DNA from: Lepus europaeus
Lineage: Eukaryota > Chordata > Mammalia > Lagomorpha > Leporidae
NCBI RefSeq assembly: GCF_033115175.1
Contig: NC_084850.1
Location: 101,619,439 to 101,683,438, forward strand
DNA: 64,000 nucleotides
Reading direction: 5' to 3'
A program made the translations under genes and the position numbers. Shown here one piece after another: positions 45,375-57,204 of the stretch. The notes below the pieces were generated by a model. That model worked only from the letters and a program-made list of their open reading frames with translations. It did no database searches and had not been told where the DNA came from. The first letter of the stretch is position 1. Every line of letters starts with the position of its first letter.

Positions 45375-45410
45375 TAGTCTTTCGGAAGCTTCCAGTGGGA
45401 GAAGGACCAA

Positions 45411-45475
45411 GGTACTGCAAAAAGTTCCTGGAAAGTGGAATTTGAAAGTAAATTTACTGAGGTGCAAAGTAGACT
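45411..45475 (+). mobile_element. mariner-like MITE, copy D (left half)
   Basis: GGTACTGCAAAAAGTTCCTG and AAATTTACTGAGGTGCAAAG match the left half of the family. Confidence 0.55.
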
Positions 45476-46254
45476 CACTAAACACAGGGAAAGGTAGTTT
45501 TCTTACAGGATTTTGAGGAATGGGGGATTTTCAGAGACAATTTAAATGACGTAGTGTTTTGATGAGCTCAAAACAAAGCAGGGATTTACCAGAGGGTCAA
45601 TCTCGGGTCTGCACCAAAAGCAAACCCACAGTTGGCCAGGGGATCAATGTAATACATGTGGAACACTGTGTCCAGATACCCTTTATCTGAAGCTCTGAAC
45701 CGGGCTTGCTTTCCTCTATCTAAGTGACTTAGAATCTCCTATAAGAGTCAAGTGTTTCATTCTTACGTGTATAATTTCAAATAGCAAAGTGTCTGCTAGT
45801 CTGTGATTAAAGAGAAAAAACTTTTTCGGTGACTAGTGTAACGCCATAAAGAACCCCTTCTCTGAGCAGTGCTCACTCAGTGTCCTGGTACTTTATGGCA
45901 TTAGAGCATAGCATATCCTTAGGAGAAATAATGTTTCCTGTTCGCTTTGTGTCTGGCTTTATTGGTACCTGTTCTCCCCGCCTGTTGAATAACAGGGCAG
46001 ATGGTGTGTAGTCTGATTTCTTTTTTACTTTGAAAAGGAGTGGACTCTGATTATCCCTGATTCTCCTTCTGCCCCTGCATCCCTAGTGTGGGTGTTTGTA
46101 GAATAAATACAAGAAAGCAGAAATGGAATCAGTGGAAGCACATTTGTCACGAATATACTTCTCTTTGAGTGCCAAGAATCATCCCTAATGTTGTTAGGTG
46201 GAAGAATAGTATTATGGGCATGTTTTTGTTTTTTAAAAAAGTCTGTTAGACCAA
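45476..46254. other. unassigned
   Basis: No exon or repeat recognised. Lower repeat density than elsewhere. Confidence 0.3.
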
Positions 46255-46481
46255 TTTACAGGAGAAGGAAATAGAGCCAATAAACATATGAAGAGATGCT
46301 CAAAGACATTAGTGATCTGAAAAAAATACAAGTCAAGATATAATGAGATGCTGTTTGAATAAATGCGGAAACCTGACAGTACCAAGAGTTGGATGTTATG
46401 TGATCAACAGGATCTTCTTGTTCTGCTGAAGAAATATAAGTCAATGAAACCACTTTGGAAAGTAATTTTGCATTCACTCTT

Positions 46482-46705
46482 TTTAAAAATATTTTATGTA
46501 TGTATGTATGTATGTATTTATCAGAATTATAGAGAGGGAGGGAGAGAGATCTTCCACCCACTGGTTCACTCTGCAACAGCAGGGCCTGGGCCAGACCAGA
46601 GCCAGGAGCCAGGAGCCAGGTCTCCCACATGGCCGGCAGGGGCCACCTTCTGCTGCTTTCCCAGGTGCATTAGCAGGGAGCTGGATCAGAAGTGGAGCAG
46701 CACAG
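46482..46705 (-). mobile_element. CSINE lacking its head
   Basis: Minus copy with a (GTAT)n-expanded tail at 46496-46517. It stops at AGCAGCACAGAC. Confidence 0.82.
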
Positions 46706-46802
46706 ACCCCTACTGCCTTCTTCTGTGAATGAGTTTTCCAAGTCTATCTATTTACTTTCATTGTTCTTTTCCTGTTTTCAAGTTTTACTCTTTTTTTCAA
46801 GG

Positions 46803-47077
46803 ATTATTTTTTTTAAAATTCAGAGTTACACACACACACACACACACACAGAGGGGGGGAGAGGGAGAGGGAGAGGGAGAGAGAGAGATCTTCCATCCTC
46901 TGGTTTACTTCCCAGATGGCTGTAATGGCTGGGGTTGGTCCAAAGCCAGGAGCCAGGAGGCCCAAGCACTTGGGCCGTCCTCCACTGCTTTCCTAGGCTG
47001 GGACTTGAACTGGCGCCCATACAGGATACCACCACTGCAGGTGGCAGCTTTACGCACTGCACCACAGCACCGGCCCC
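46803..47077 (-). mobile_element. CSINE with (CA)n
   Basis: Minus copy with a CA repeat at 46829-46850, ending CCACAGCACCGGCCCC. Confidence 0.88.
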
Positions 47078-47232
47078 TTGGCATTCCCTCTTACAGTGAA
47101 GTTACATACCTCGCAATCCTGCACATCTATTCTTAAGAATATATTCAATAGAAACACTTGGTATCCTATTCACAGCACCACATTTTGGATCAAAACCGGA
47201 TGCTCATTGACAGAAGTCAAAATAAATGAACT

Positions 47233-47541
47233 GGGCCAGGCATTTGGTCTAGCAGCTAAGCCAGCAGTTAGGGTGCCCATGTCTCTCATCTGAGAGCCCG
47301 GATTCCATATGTGGCTCAGGCTCCTGAGTCGAGTTTCATGTAAATGCAGACCTTCGGAGGTAGTGGTGACAGCTCAGGCAGTTGGGCTCCTACCACCCCT
47401 GGGGAATACCTGCATTAAACTTCCAGCTTCTGACTTTGTCCTTTTTGTGAGAATTTGGGGAGTGAATCAAAGGACAGGATCTCTCTCTCTCTCTCATTCT
47501 CTCTCTCTATGTATTCTTTCTCTCTCAAATAAATATATAAG
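47233..47541 (+). mobile_element. CSINE, old variant
   Basis: Plus copy from GGGCCAGGCATTTGGTC to CAAATAAATATATAAG. Confidence 0.82.
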
Positions 47542-48023
47542 ACAGTAATGTTTAAAATAATAAGTTAAAAAGAGGGAATGAACTAGATCACTGCCCAACA
47601 ACGTGGAAAAATAGGAATGGGAAAAACTGTAATCCCAAAAGATTATATAAACTATAACACACTTTCATAGAATTAAAAGCTACTAACATATAAAACATGA
47701 ACTATTTAGGATTTTTGTATAGTTGCAATAAAATGATATAAAAAGGAAATTAAAAATTGATGCACTTTGGATTCAGGATGATGTTTGCCTCAGTTGAAGG
47801 GAGGCAGGGCAATGAATTGAAAGAACTACCTAGATAGTTGAAAGTGATTTTCAAGGTTACCTTTTCTTTCGGACGTGCTAATTGTATTATTAAAAGTAAA
47901 TATTTTAAAAGATTTTTAAAGAATTAACATGTGAACTAAATCTCTAAATAAAAAAGAGGGTATGGAGACAAGTACTATCCCTTCCGTAAATTGGGACAAG
48001 AAAATTTTTAACCCCAGCCCGAG

Positions 48024-48037
48024 ATGCCACCTAGTGG
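48024..48037 (-). promoter_or_regulatory. CTCF-like motif
   Basis: On the minus strand CCACTAGGTGGCAT matches the CTCF core at 13 of 14 positions. It lies in a repeat-free stretch. Confidence 0.55.
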
Positions 48038-48207
48038 TGCGATGAGCAAGGAGGCAGGAGCCCCACACCCTTAATACCTAACCGATGCCACTGGCAAACA
48101 TACTCTGGCTGATTCCATTACTCAAAAATTTGCTCAAATGTCTTTTTCCCCCAAAGGTCTTTCTTCTCTGAGTTACCGCATCTTCGCCATGTTTGAGTTT
48201 TCTTCGT

Positions 48208-48210
48208 AAC

Positions 48211-48267
<57 letters not shown>

Positions 48268-48330
48268 TTCCTTCCTTCCTTCCTTCCTTCCTTCCTTCCT
48301 TCCTTCCTTTCTTTCTTTTTTTTTTTTTAA
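48208..48330. repeat. (CTTT)n(CCTT)n tetranucleotide array
   Basis: About 55 bases of CTTT units change to about 45 bases of CCTT, then a T-run leading into the SINE tail. It probably grew from the SINE A-tail. Confidence 0.95.
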
Positions 48331-48624
48331 AGTATTTGACAGGTAAAGTTACAGACAGTGAGACAGGTCTTCCTTCCATTGGTTCACTCCCCAAATGGCC
48401 GCTACAGTCGGCACTGCACCGATCCGAAGCCAGGAGCCAGGTGCTTCCTCCTGGTCTCCCATGCGGGTGCAGGGCCCAAACACTTGGGCCATCCTCCACT
48501 GCCTTCCCGGGCCATAGCAGAGAGCTGGACTGGAAGAGGAGCAACCAGGACTAGAACCCGGCACCCATATGGGATGCCAGTGCCACAGGAGGAGGAATAA
48601 CCAAGTGAGCCACGGCGCCGGCCC
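48331..48624 (-). mobile_element. CSINE, young type
   Basis: Minus copy from GACAGGTAAAGTTACAGACAG to CCACGGCGCCGGCCC. Confidence 0.94.
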
Positions 48625-48924
48625 TTCTTTTTTTTGTTATCAGAAATTCTCTGACGGCTCATTTACCTGTTCATGATGTTAATACAGTGCTTTCTGATTC
48701 TCACATATATGAAGTAATCAGCTATTTTAATTTTAGTAGTTTTACTGCACAATGTAAAGGGCACCGACACACACACATGCGCACATGTCATTTTCTTACA
48801 ATATTATTTATTCCTTCCAAAAGACTGTGCAGCATCTCTGGATGATACAACTGATAAAATTAATTTAGTATAAGTAATACAGGGAATACTAAAGAGATAA
48901 AGAATTTATAAGTATTTAAGACCC

Positions 48925-49210
48925 CACGTGTTTATTTATTACTTACTGATTGCTAGGCATTGTTTTGTATACTTAATGTTTGGTGGAAACAAAGCAGCCC
49001 CCAAATCGCTAACTTCATGGAGCTGACATCCTAGTGGGAAATAGAGGCAATCACATTTTTAAGGTGAAAATTATATTATTTGTTAAACGGTGATAATGGC
49101 TACAGAGAGGATGTGGGTAGCGTAGCATGGGGTTGGAAATTCTGGGGAAACTTCTACTTCAAATAGGAAGGTCATATCATTGACTTCCAAAGAAGGCTAG
49201 TCAAGAATCT
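48925..49210 (+). mobile_element. L2 LINE 3' fragment
   Basis: ATTGCTAGGCATTGTTTTGT, CATGGAGCTGACATCCTAGT and GGATGTGGGTAGCG follow the order of the L2 3' region. Confidence 0.65.
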
Positions 49211-49319
49211 TCATGTTTATGTACATATCCAGTTGAAAATGAGGATGAATGCAAAGTCAGGATATTTTATCCACAGCTAAGAATATTATGATGAGCACCT
49301 GTGTTCCGGAAGTAGCTGC

Positions 49320-49334
49320 AAGAAGTAATGTACA
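49320..49334 (+). repeat. target-site duplication of the 7SK copy, left
   Basis: AAGAAGTAATGTACA, identical to 49567-49581. Confidence 0.92.
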
Positions 49335-49335
49335 T

Positions 49336-49569
49336 GGATGTGAGGGCGATCCGGCTGCGACATCTGTCACCCCACTGATCGCCAGGGTTGATTCAGCTGA
49401 TCTGGCTGGCTAGGCAGGTGTCTTCCTCCTCCTTCCCATGTACGTCCCTCCAGAAGCTGCACACTCGGTTGAAGAGGTGACGTTCCCTGCTAAGAGGAAG
49501 ACCGGTCTTCGGTCAAGGGTATAAGAGTAGCTGTGTTCCCCTGCTAGAACCTCCAAACAAGCTCTCAAG
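49336..49569 (+). pseudogene. 7SK RNA retropseudogene, 3'-truncated and tailless
   Basis: 7SK is a Pol III RNA that holds P-TEFb in an inactive complex. This copy starts GGATGTGAGGGCGATCCGGC, includes CACCCCACTGATCGCCAGGG and AGACCGGTCTTCGGTCAAGG, and stops at CAAACAAGCTCTCAAG, about 234 of some 331 nt. It lacks the 3' hairpin and T-run, and there is no A-tail: the right duplication starts at its last three bases. A true 7SK gene would need its own upstream promoter and full 3' end, so this is a pseudogene. Confidence 0.93.
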
Positions 49570-49581
49570 AAGTAATGTACA
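49567..49581 (+). repeat. target-site duplication of the 7SK copy, right
   Basis: AAGAAGTAATGTACA. Its first three bases, AAG, are shared with the truncated end of the 7SK sequence. Confidence 0.92.
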
Positions 49582-50167
49582 GCTGCAGTCTTCTGATTAG
49601 TTTTGTCTTGTATGCCTTTCTTTAGCTCTCAAGACACCTAAACGCCACCTCCACGTGTGAGCCTTGTCTTCTTTGCCCAGCCTTTTGGCAAGAGGGCAGT
49701 CTGCCTGCCTCCTCTCCCCTCACCCTTGTACTCTGGACCGCATGCCAGGCTGCCTCTTCAAAGACCTCCCTTTCTTGTTTCTCCTTCCCTGACATTCTGT
49801 GCACCTCCATGTTGCCTTCTCCCATGGTTTTAGATTCAGTCCTCATGAATCTGCCACCATTGAAAAAAATTATCGTGTTCTACCCTTTCATTTCGTTTCG
49901 GAACTGTATTCAACAACCTGCCTCCCATGGTTACCTGCCTGTTGACTGTGCCATCAGACCATCCTCTTGCTCATTAGCCTGTGCCTCAGTCCCACTGTTC
50001 TCTTTATGCTGTTCATGGTTGCAATTAGCTACTTTTAGCATTTAATTTTATTTGTTATCTGTGTGGGGTTCCCTGCTCTGAATTGCTTCTTCCTATTGTT
50101 ATACCCATCTGGAATCACAAATCTTTTGGTCATTTTCTTGCGGATTTGTACCTTGTTTTCTTATTCT
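49582..50167. other. unassigned, pyrimidine-rich
   Basis: Possibly old L2-type sequence. No clear exon. Confidence 0.3.
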
Positions 50168-50190
50168 TTTTTTAAAAGATGTATTGATTT

Positions 50191-50251
<61 letters not shown>

Positions 50252-50357
50252 CAGAGCGATCTTCCATCTGCTGGTTCACTTCATAAATGGTCACAATAGC
50301 CATCCAGGGAGCTGGATTAGAAGTGGAGCAGCTGGGACTCCAACCAGCATCCATATG
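50168..50357 (-). mobile_element. CSINE, internally deleted, with (GA)n
   Basis: Minus copy with about 55 bases of GA at 50195-50250. The central part is lost and it breaks off at GCATCCATATGG. Confidence 0.85.
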
Positions 50358-50549
50358 GTTTCTTATCTTTACAGACTTTTCTTCCTTCCATTTCCTTTAA
50401 CTTTGGAACCTTAAGTAGGACTTTTACTTTCCTCTGCTCTTTCCTTTATATAATATCCTCCTTAAAGGAGACTTCATATTTTATTCCCCTATTCTATTGA
50501 CTCATATACCTGTTGTTGTTATAACTGTGCTATTGTACCACATTTACCA

Positions 50550-50868
50550 CTTTTTTTTTTAATTTGGCAGGCAGAGTGAATGGCAGGCAGACAGTGAGAA
50601 AGAGATCTTCCATATGCTGATTCACTTCCCAAATATCCTTAACAGCTGTGGCTGGACCAGGTCAAAGCCCAGAGCCCAGAACTCCATCTAAGGTCTTCCA
50701 TGTGGTTGGCAGGAAATCAAGTACTTGGACTATCATCTGCTGCCTCCCAGGAGCATTAGCACAACACTGGATCTGAAGCGGAGTAGCCAGGACTTAAACT
50801 GGTGCTCTGATATCAGATGCAGGTGTCCCAGGCTGTAGCTTAATCTGTGGCACTATAATGCCTGCCCT
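50550..50868 (-). mobile_element. CSINE, old
   Basis: Minus copy from the T-run and GGCAGGCAGAGTGAATGG to CACTATAATGCCTGCCC. Confidence 0.83.
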
Positions 50869-51043
50869 GGCTTTTGAGAATTTAGAGCTTTGCTGATTCA
50901 GATCCAAGTTTTACCTTTTCCATAAAATTTGAGCCTTAATTTTTCCAGCATCTAATATTCTTTCCTCATCTCTCATCCCACAGAGAACTCGGAACAAATC
51001 ATTTCCCCCTTTTATTCTAGTTTGAAACTAAGATTTTTGAGAA

Positions 51044-51363
51044 GAGACTGGCATTTTGGCACAGTGGGTTGACACTACCAGCATCCCATATGAGCGCTGG
51101 TTCGAGTCCCAGCTGCTCCACTTCTCATCCAGCTCTCTGTTAATGTGCCTGGGAAAGCAGTGGACGATGGCCCAAGCGCTTGGGCCCCTGTACCCATGTG
51201 AGAGACCCAGATGGAATTCCTGGCTCCTGGCTTCAGGTTGGCCCAGCCCCAGCTGTTGCAGCCATTTAGGGGAGTGAACCAGTAGATCGAAGATCTTTCA
51301 TTCTCCTTTTCTCCCTTTCTCTCTCTCTTTTGCTCTGCCTTTCAAATAAATGCATCTTTAAAA
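51044..51363 (+). mobile_element. CSINE
   Basis: Plus copy from GAGACTGGCATTTTGGC to TTCAAATAAATGCATCTTTA. Confidence 0.9.
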
Positions 51364-52447
51364 AGTTTCATGAGATAATACAGCCACAGGGTTTGATATT
51401 CAAAACCTTATGACAGTGTATAATGAAAAATCTCTCTCTCATCTGTGGCCCCCATGTTCCTCCCCAGGGACTATGATGTTGATAGCTGCTTAGCTCTCCC
51501 AGAAATATTGATACACAAATGTATTCACATTATATGATACATGGTGATTTCCTTCCCACATCTTCTTAGAAATCCTTAAGTGTAAGGGCAGTGACAATAT
51601 TTTATTCTTTATTTTTCTAATGGAGGGAGAAACCAGTTCAAATATTGAAATTATTCATTTTGCAGAAATAGGAAAACTAAGGTGTTTTGTTTCAGTAGGA
51701 TTTTTTTAAAGCGTGTTGAAAAAAATTCAAAGGGACAGATTGTTGGTGGGCAGAGAAAACATGGTTTGAAAACAAAATAATTCAGCCCTTGTTCATTAAT
51801 CATACCAGTAATATGGACAACCAATATTGAAAAAGCATTAAAATGGATAGAATAGATTGTGTCTGCTTTTAAAATTTGGAGAAAGAAAATAATGTCTCAC
51901 TAGATGTAAGGAAAGATTGTAAAGTTTGTTTGCAGAGCTTAGGACTTTTAACTGATCCACAAATTACATATGCATATGGAATTGGCAAAAAGGAGCAGGC
52001 AAAGGCAAGCTTAATAGAGGAATATGTGAGCGATGAGTGGATTGGAGAATAAGCTGGATCTTTTGAGTCCATGTGGCTTGTAACTAAATATTGTGGAGTC
52101 TAGTAAAAGGTTTGGGGATATATATATACACACACACACAAAGTTTGAAAAAGTTCCCAGTCCATGTCTGTGAAGTGGCGGGCATGTTTAAAAATATACA
52201 GAATATATTAAAGGAGTTTTATAGATATAAATGTACAGCACAAGAGTGAAAGAATAATGAAGTTTTGGAGACAAGATAAAGTTCTGAATGCCAGTATTTC
52301 AGTCCAAGAGAGGAAAACAAAGTGAATTCCATGACCAGATCATGCTCTCATGCTCACTATCTTTGTTCTTTTCTAAAAAAAAAAAAGTATATTTGAAATT
52401 CATGAAACTTGTATAGCTTAAATAAAATTAAAAGCAAAGAAACAAAA
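51364..52447. other. unassigned
   Basis: About 1.1 kb with no coding frame or family recognised. A short (TA)n(CA)n lies at 52119-52140. Confidence 0.3.
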
Positions 52448-52758
52448 AACATTTATTTATTTATTTGAAAGGCAAAGTTACAGGGATAGAGGGAGAGAGA
52501 GAGATTATCTTTCATCAACTGGTTCACTCCCCAAATGGCTGCAATGGCCAGAGCTGGGCTTGGTTGAAGCCAGGTGACTGGAACTCCATCTACATGGGTG
52601 GCAGGGGCCCAAGCACTTGGGCCATCCTCTGCTGCTTTCCCAGGTGCATTAGCAGGGAGCTGGATCAGAAGTGGAGCAGCTGGGACTCAAACCTGTGCTC
52701 CCATAGGGGATGGTAGTTGCAGGTGGAGGCTTAACCTGTTGTGCCACAATGCTAGCCC
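52448..52758 (-). mobile_element. CSINE
   Basis: Minus copy ending CCACAATGCTAGCCCC. Confidence 0.9.
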
Positions 52759-53530
52759 CATGCTGTGACTTTCTTCAAAGCATTACCCTTCACTGACCAT
52801 AGCAACATGTCTGGGGAGGACTATGATGTGTACCACCATCCAGGGGAGTTAGCTAATGATTGACTTGTACAGGAGCACAGGAAACATGTTTCTCCTTCAA
52901 GATAGTACAACTTCATGGTACAATCCACAATCAAGGAGCCCCTCCCCTCCCTACACTCCTTTGCTCTGGATCTGGCCCAGGCTTGAGTGTACATGAAACC
53001 ACAGCCTTGCAATAACTTTTTATGCTTCCTTGTTCTTTTTCCCTTACAAGGTCAGCCTAAAGAACACACCCGGAATAGATCACAAGTATCCAAATACCTT
53101 TCCTAGTCTCTGTGTATGCAGGGAACCAAAACTAAAATAGTATCATAGGTTTATAGATTCCAAACTAAAAAGAAGCTGTTCGAATTTGATGCTTTAGGAA
53201 AAGACTTCCCATAAAAAGCAACATAATATAAATTGATATCAATCTGTTATTGAAAAAGAATATGGAAATTTATGTAAATCGTTTTTTCCATTTTCTGTGA
53301 AATGTTGAGTGTTTTGTAGTATCAACAAACCATATTCTAGGATAGCTAAGTAGTATATAAGATGTAGACATATCCTAATTTAAGAAAATATGTTCCAAAA
53401 GATATTGCATAACAGGAGGCGTATGTGCTTCAGATCTTTTTAATTTGACATAATTGAGCCTATTAAATATGCTCCTTATTGTGAATTTCTAGAAAAAGAT
53501 TCCACAATAAAACCATGATTTTGATTTCAT
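52759..53530. other. unassigned
   Basis: No recognised feature. Confidence 0.3.
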
Positions 53531-54010
53531 TATGCATATAGAGATCTATTTTTGTGTGCATGCATAAATATAATCCTATCAAACTAGCATTTATATTATA
53601 GTGCTTTTTCTTTTCTTACTGTAGACATACATATGAATACATAGACACAATGCTGACATTCTCACTAGATTTTATTATGAAGCACTTTTTCTCTTTTTAT
53701 TCTCTCAATTTCTTCTTCTTCCCTTCATTCTACCTATAACTATATCTGCAATCCTCCTTTCAGATAAGCAGCTGTAACCATCAAGTAGGAAAACACTTCA
53801 CTCTTGTTTCCGTGTTATATATTCCATACATAGATATCTCCGGTATTATGCACTTACATTCTTTTTTATTTTACAAAAATGAGATCATATCAGCAACATT
53901 TCTCTGCATCTTGACCTTTTCACTGAATAACATTTTTAGATTATTGCATAAAAATTCATATGGTGGAATTCCCTACAATTATTCATCTGTGTTTAAGTCA
54001 AAAACTTCTC
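53531..54010 (-). mobile_element. possible old L1 3' fragment
   Basis: TTTCTCTGCATCTTGACCTT with TTTTCACTGAATAACATTTT resembles the antisense 3' part of old L1 elements. Confidence 0.4.
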
Positions 54011-54054
54011 TGGATCTAGAAACTGCCTGAGGTTTGTCTCATCTAGTCTGAGTT

Positions 54055-54068
54055 CCGCTAGGTGGCGC
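54055..54068 (+). promoter_or_regulatory. CTCF-like motif
   Basis: CCGCTAGGTGGCGC matches the CTCF core except for G at position 3. It sits in unique DNA and is oriented opposite to the motif at 48024. Confidence 0.65.
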
Positions 54069-54388
54069 TGCGGCTGGGCCAACTCTGCTACTGATGCCTC
54101 ACTGAAGCTAAGGCTAGAAAGCCACAATTACCTGGTGTCTTATAGTAGTGCAAAGGGGCAAGAAAACGAGCGAAAACAGACAAGGCTTCTTAAGGTCTAG
54201 TCTCAGAAATGGCATGCTACTACTACCCATATGCTATTAATCAAAGCAAATCACACGGTAAGCATAAAGCCAAGGGGGCAAGGGTCTGGAAGCAGGGAAT
54301 GGCAAAAAATTGGAAACAGTCCTTGAACCTCCCACAACCCATGGGATGGTCACACACCTCTTTCCCTGACTTTTTTCTGCAATAAAAA

Positions 54389-54445
54389 AGTATAGCACAG
54401 AAGTTAAGAGAATCAACTCGGATACCAGATTGCCTAAATTTCTTA
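54389..54445 (+). mobile_element. MIR 5' fragment
   Basis: GTATAGCACAGAAGTTAAGA and ACCAGATTGCCTAAATT match the MIR head. Confidence 0.6.
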
Positions 54446-54469
54446 AGGGAAAATAAGCTAGAAAACCCT

Positions 54470-55245
54470 AAAAAAGAAAACCAATGGTGGGGATTAATTC
54501 CACTAGGTATTAAACATACTACAAAGCCCCTGTTACAACCATGTGATTTTTAACTATACACATGAATATACAAATCAGTGAAACAGAGCAAAAAATCCAG
54601 AAATAGATAGAAATCCCCAAATCTCAAAGAGAATTCTGTATATGATTGAAATGGCATCTCAAATCATGAGGAACAATGATGAACTTTGAAATAGTATATT
54701 TGTTTTCCAGGATTGAAGTAACTAGTTGCTACAATCTGGGTAGTTTATTCTCTAATGATCCTGAAAACTAGAAGTCCCAAATCAAGGCATCAGCAGGGCT
54801 AGTTCCTTCTGGGGGCTGGAGGGACTGTCTACACTATTCCTGTTTCCCAGGTTCTGGTGGTTCTGGGAATCCTCAGTGTTCCTTGATTTATGGATGAATC
54901 ACTCCAATCTCTGTCTCTTCATGTCACCTTCTCTGCGACTTTCTCATCTTCTGGTAGAAGGGTGCTTGTCATTGGGTTTAGGGCCTACCCAGTTAACGCA
55001 AGGTGGTCTCATCTCGAGATCCTTAAGTTAATTACATATACAAAGATCCTGTTTTCAAATAAGGCCACATACATAGATTCTGGAAACATATTTTTTGGTA
55101 GATACTATTTAACCCATTAGAAACAGATTAAATTGGATCCAAACCTTACACTACATACATGAACAAACTCCAGATGGATCAGATAAATGTAAAAATGAAA
55201 CCACTCATTCTCTATCACTATACCTCTAAATTAAATACATTTAAT
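54470..55245 (+). mobile_element. old L1 ORF2 fragment, split by an LTR
   Basis: AAATGGCATCTCAAATCATG before and TTAAATTGGATCCAAACCTT with AACTCCAGATGGATCAGATA after the LTR are consecutive in L1 ORF2. Confidence 0.72.
54704..55123 (-). mobile_element. MLT1-type MaLR LTR nested in L1
   Basis: On the minus strand it has ATGTGGCCTTATTTGAAAAC, GTAATTAACTTAAGGATC and CTAGTTTTCAGGATCATTAG, in the usual order for this LTR family. It interrupts the L1, so the L1 is older. Confidence 0.75.
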
Positions 55246-55257
55246 TCTTTTTATTTT

Positions 55258-55588
55258 TTAAAGATTTATTTATTTATTTGGAAGACAGTTACAGAGAGGC
55301 AGAGGTAGAGGAGGGAGAGAGAGATTGATCCTCCATCTGCTGGTTCACTCCCCAGATGGCCGCAACATCTGGAGCTGCGCTGGTCTGAAGCCAGGAGCCA
55401 AGAGCTTCTTCCGGGTGTCCCACGTGGGTGCAGGGGCCCAAGGACTTGGGTCATCTTCTACTGCTTTCTGAGTCCATTAGCAGAGAGCTGGATTGAAAGT
55501 GGAGTAGTCAGGTATCAAACTGGGCACCCATATGGGATCGCCAGTGTCGCTGGCAGTGGCTTAGCCTGCCATGCCACAACACCGACCT
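55258..55588 (-). mobile_element. CSINE
   Basis: Full minus copy ending GCCACAACACCGACC. Confidence 0.92.
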
Positions 55589-56390
55589 CTAACAATGTTC
55601 TTGAGTCCATTAGAAAGCTGAAATGGTGGGGCACACCACTGCTGTAAACCTGGAGACAGGCACCTTCGGGGGAAAACAGGACCCGAGAATTTGTTACGCG
55701 GCACAGATGCCAACTGAATGCCATATTAAGCTAGTAAGTTTACTCGGGAACTTTGGATGGATTGCTTAATCACATGCAAATTAGTTTGAGTCTGTGAAGT
55801 TCCTGGGGACTGCAGACATCGCTGGTTGCACCCTTTTGCAGGCTTTTCCTCCAGGAAGCCTACAAGGTTCTTCCAGTGGCAGAGTCTAAATAAAGTTCTC
55901 CCTTTCCATGGTGTTCACCAGGGGGAGGGAAGAGAATAAACCATGGTAAAATCCATCCAAATACTTGCATTTCTTATAAAATAGGAGGCTTAATCTGCTG
56001 GGGAAAATGAATCCAAACCTACACCCCGAGGGCACTGGTGACATTTTAGTACCGCTGGGGAAAGGAGCAGGGTAAAAATCAATTTCTAACCCGCTTTTAC
56101 CCTCTCCACACACACACATACAGGTCCGTAGCACCTGCCAAAGATTCCTCCATTAAAACATCAGAGACGACTCTCACAAACAACACCCCCACCACCACCC
56201 TGACAAGCAAAAGTAATTGGGGCACAGCTGGGAGACTTTTGAGAGACAGATTGTCTCTAGGTAGCAACACTAAGGGAAGATTCCAAGACAAGCAGTGAGA
56301 GAAAAACAAGGGATGCCAGAAGAATTGGAAATTTTTGGTGCCCATAGCAACAACAAACTAAACACAGCCCAACTCCTGATTTTTTACAAA
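55589..56390. other. unassigned
   Basis: A minus-strand frame at 56097-56345 (82 codons) is hydrophobic in part but shows no known domain. No repeat recognised. Confidence 0.3.
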
Positions 56391-56564
56391 TGTTTTGGTT
56401 AACCCATAATTGTACATAATCATGAGGTACCATTTGCTATTTCAATGCATGTGTAAAATGTGTAATAGTCAAATCAGGGTAATTAGAATATCCATCTCCT
56501 TATTTTTTGGTTTTGGTAGACTGCAAACTCCTCTTTTCCCATTCTTCTCAAATATGAATGTATT

Positions 56565-56690
56565 TTCAAAAGTCATAAAAAATGCATAGTAACATAAAAC
56601 TACAGATTTCAAATTTTTTGCGCCAAAATAAACTTATCATTTAATTTCATGTTCTAAAAACTTTTTGAAGTACTCTTGTATGTGACAGGT
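56565..56690 (-). mobile_element. mariner-like MITE, copy C
   Basis: TTTTTGCGCCAAAATAAACT and CTAAAAACTTTTTGAAGTAC match the family. The left end is decayed. Confidence 0.6.
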
Positions 56691-56757
56691 CATTGTAAAA
56701 TCTAGGAACTCTTACTGTGTTCTAGACACAAGAGTTGATTCCTCCTAATTGTATTTT

Positions 56758-57089
56758 TTTTTTAATTTTTGACAGGCAGAATGGACAGTGAGAGAGAGAG
56801 AGAGACAGAGAGAAAGGTCTTCCTTTACCGTTGGTTCACCCTCCAATGGCCGCTGCGGCCGGCGCACTGCGCTGATCCGAAGCCAGGAGCCAGGTGCTTC
56901 TCCTGGTCTCCCATGTGGGTGCAGGGCCCAAGCACTTGGGCCATCCTCCACTGCACTCTCGGGCCATAGCAGAGAGCTGGCCTGGAAGAGGGGCAACCGG
57001 GACAGAATCCAGCACCCCGACCGGGACTAGAACCCGGTGTGCCGGCGCCGCAAGGCAGAGGATTAGCCTGTTGAGCCACAGCGCTGGCC
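56758..57089 (-). mobile_element. young CSINE with duplication
   Basis: CCTAATTGTATTTT is duplicated (56744-56757 and 57090-57103). High CpG head (GTGCCGGCGCCGCAAGG). Confidence 0.95.
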
Positions 57090-57204
57090 CCTAATTGTAT
57101 TTTGATCTCTATTCTCCAACTTCTGGCTATCCGACCTCACTCCTAGCCTTGAAAAATCACTCTTCTCTTCTACTTTGAGATCAACGTTGAAAAACTTCCA
57201 CATA

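Larger units (their letters stand above)
46255..47925 (+). mobile_element. old L1 ORF2 end and 3' UTR, split by SINEs
   Basis: GCCAATAAACATATGAAGAG, then ATTCTTAAGAATATATTCAA and a 3' UTR with ATTCAGGATGATGTTTGCCT follow the old L1 order across insertions at 46482, 46803 and 47233. Confidence 0.65.

Noticed and set aside
48208..48330. CRISPR-like regular repeats
   Set aside because: It is a simple tetranucleotide array with no spacers in a mammalian genome.
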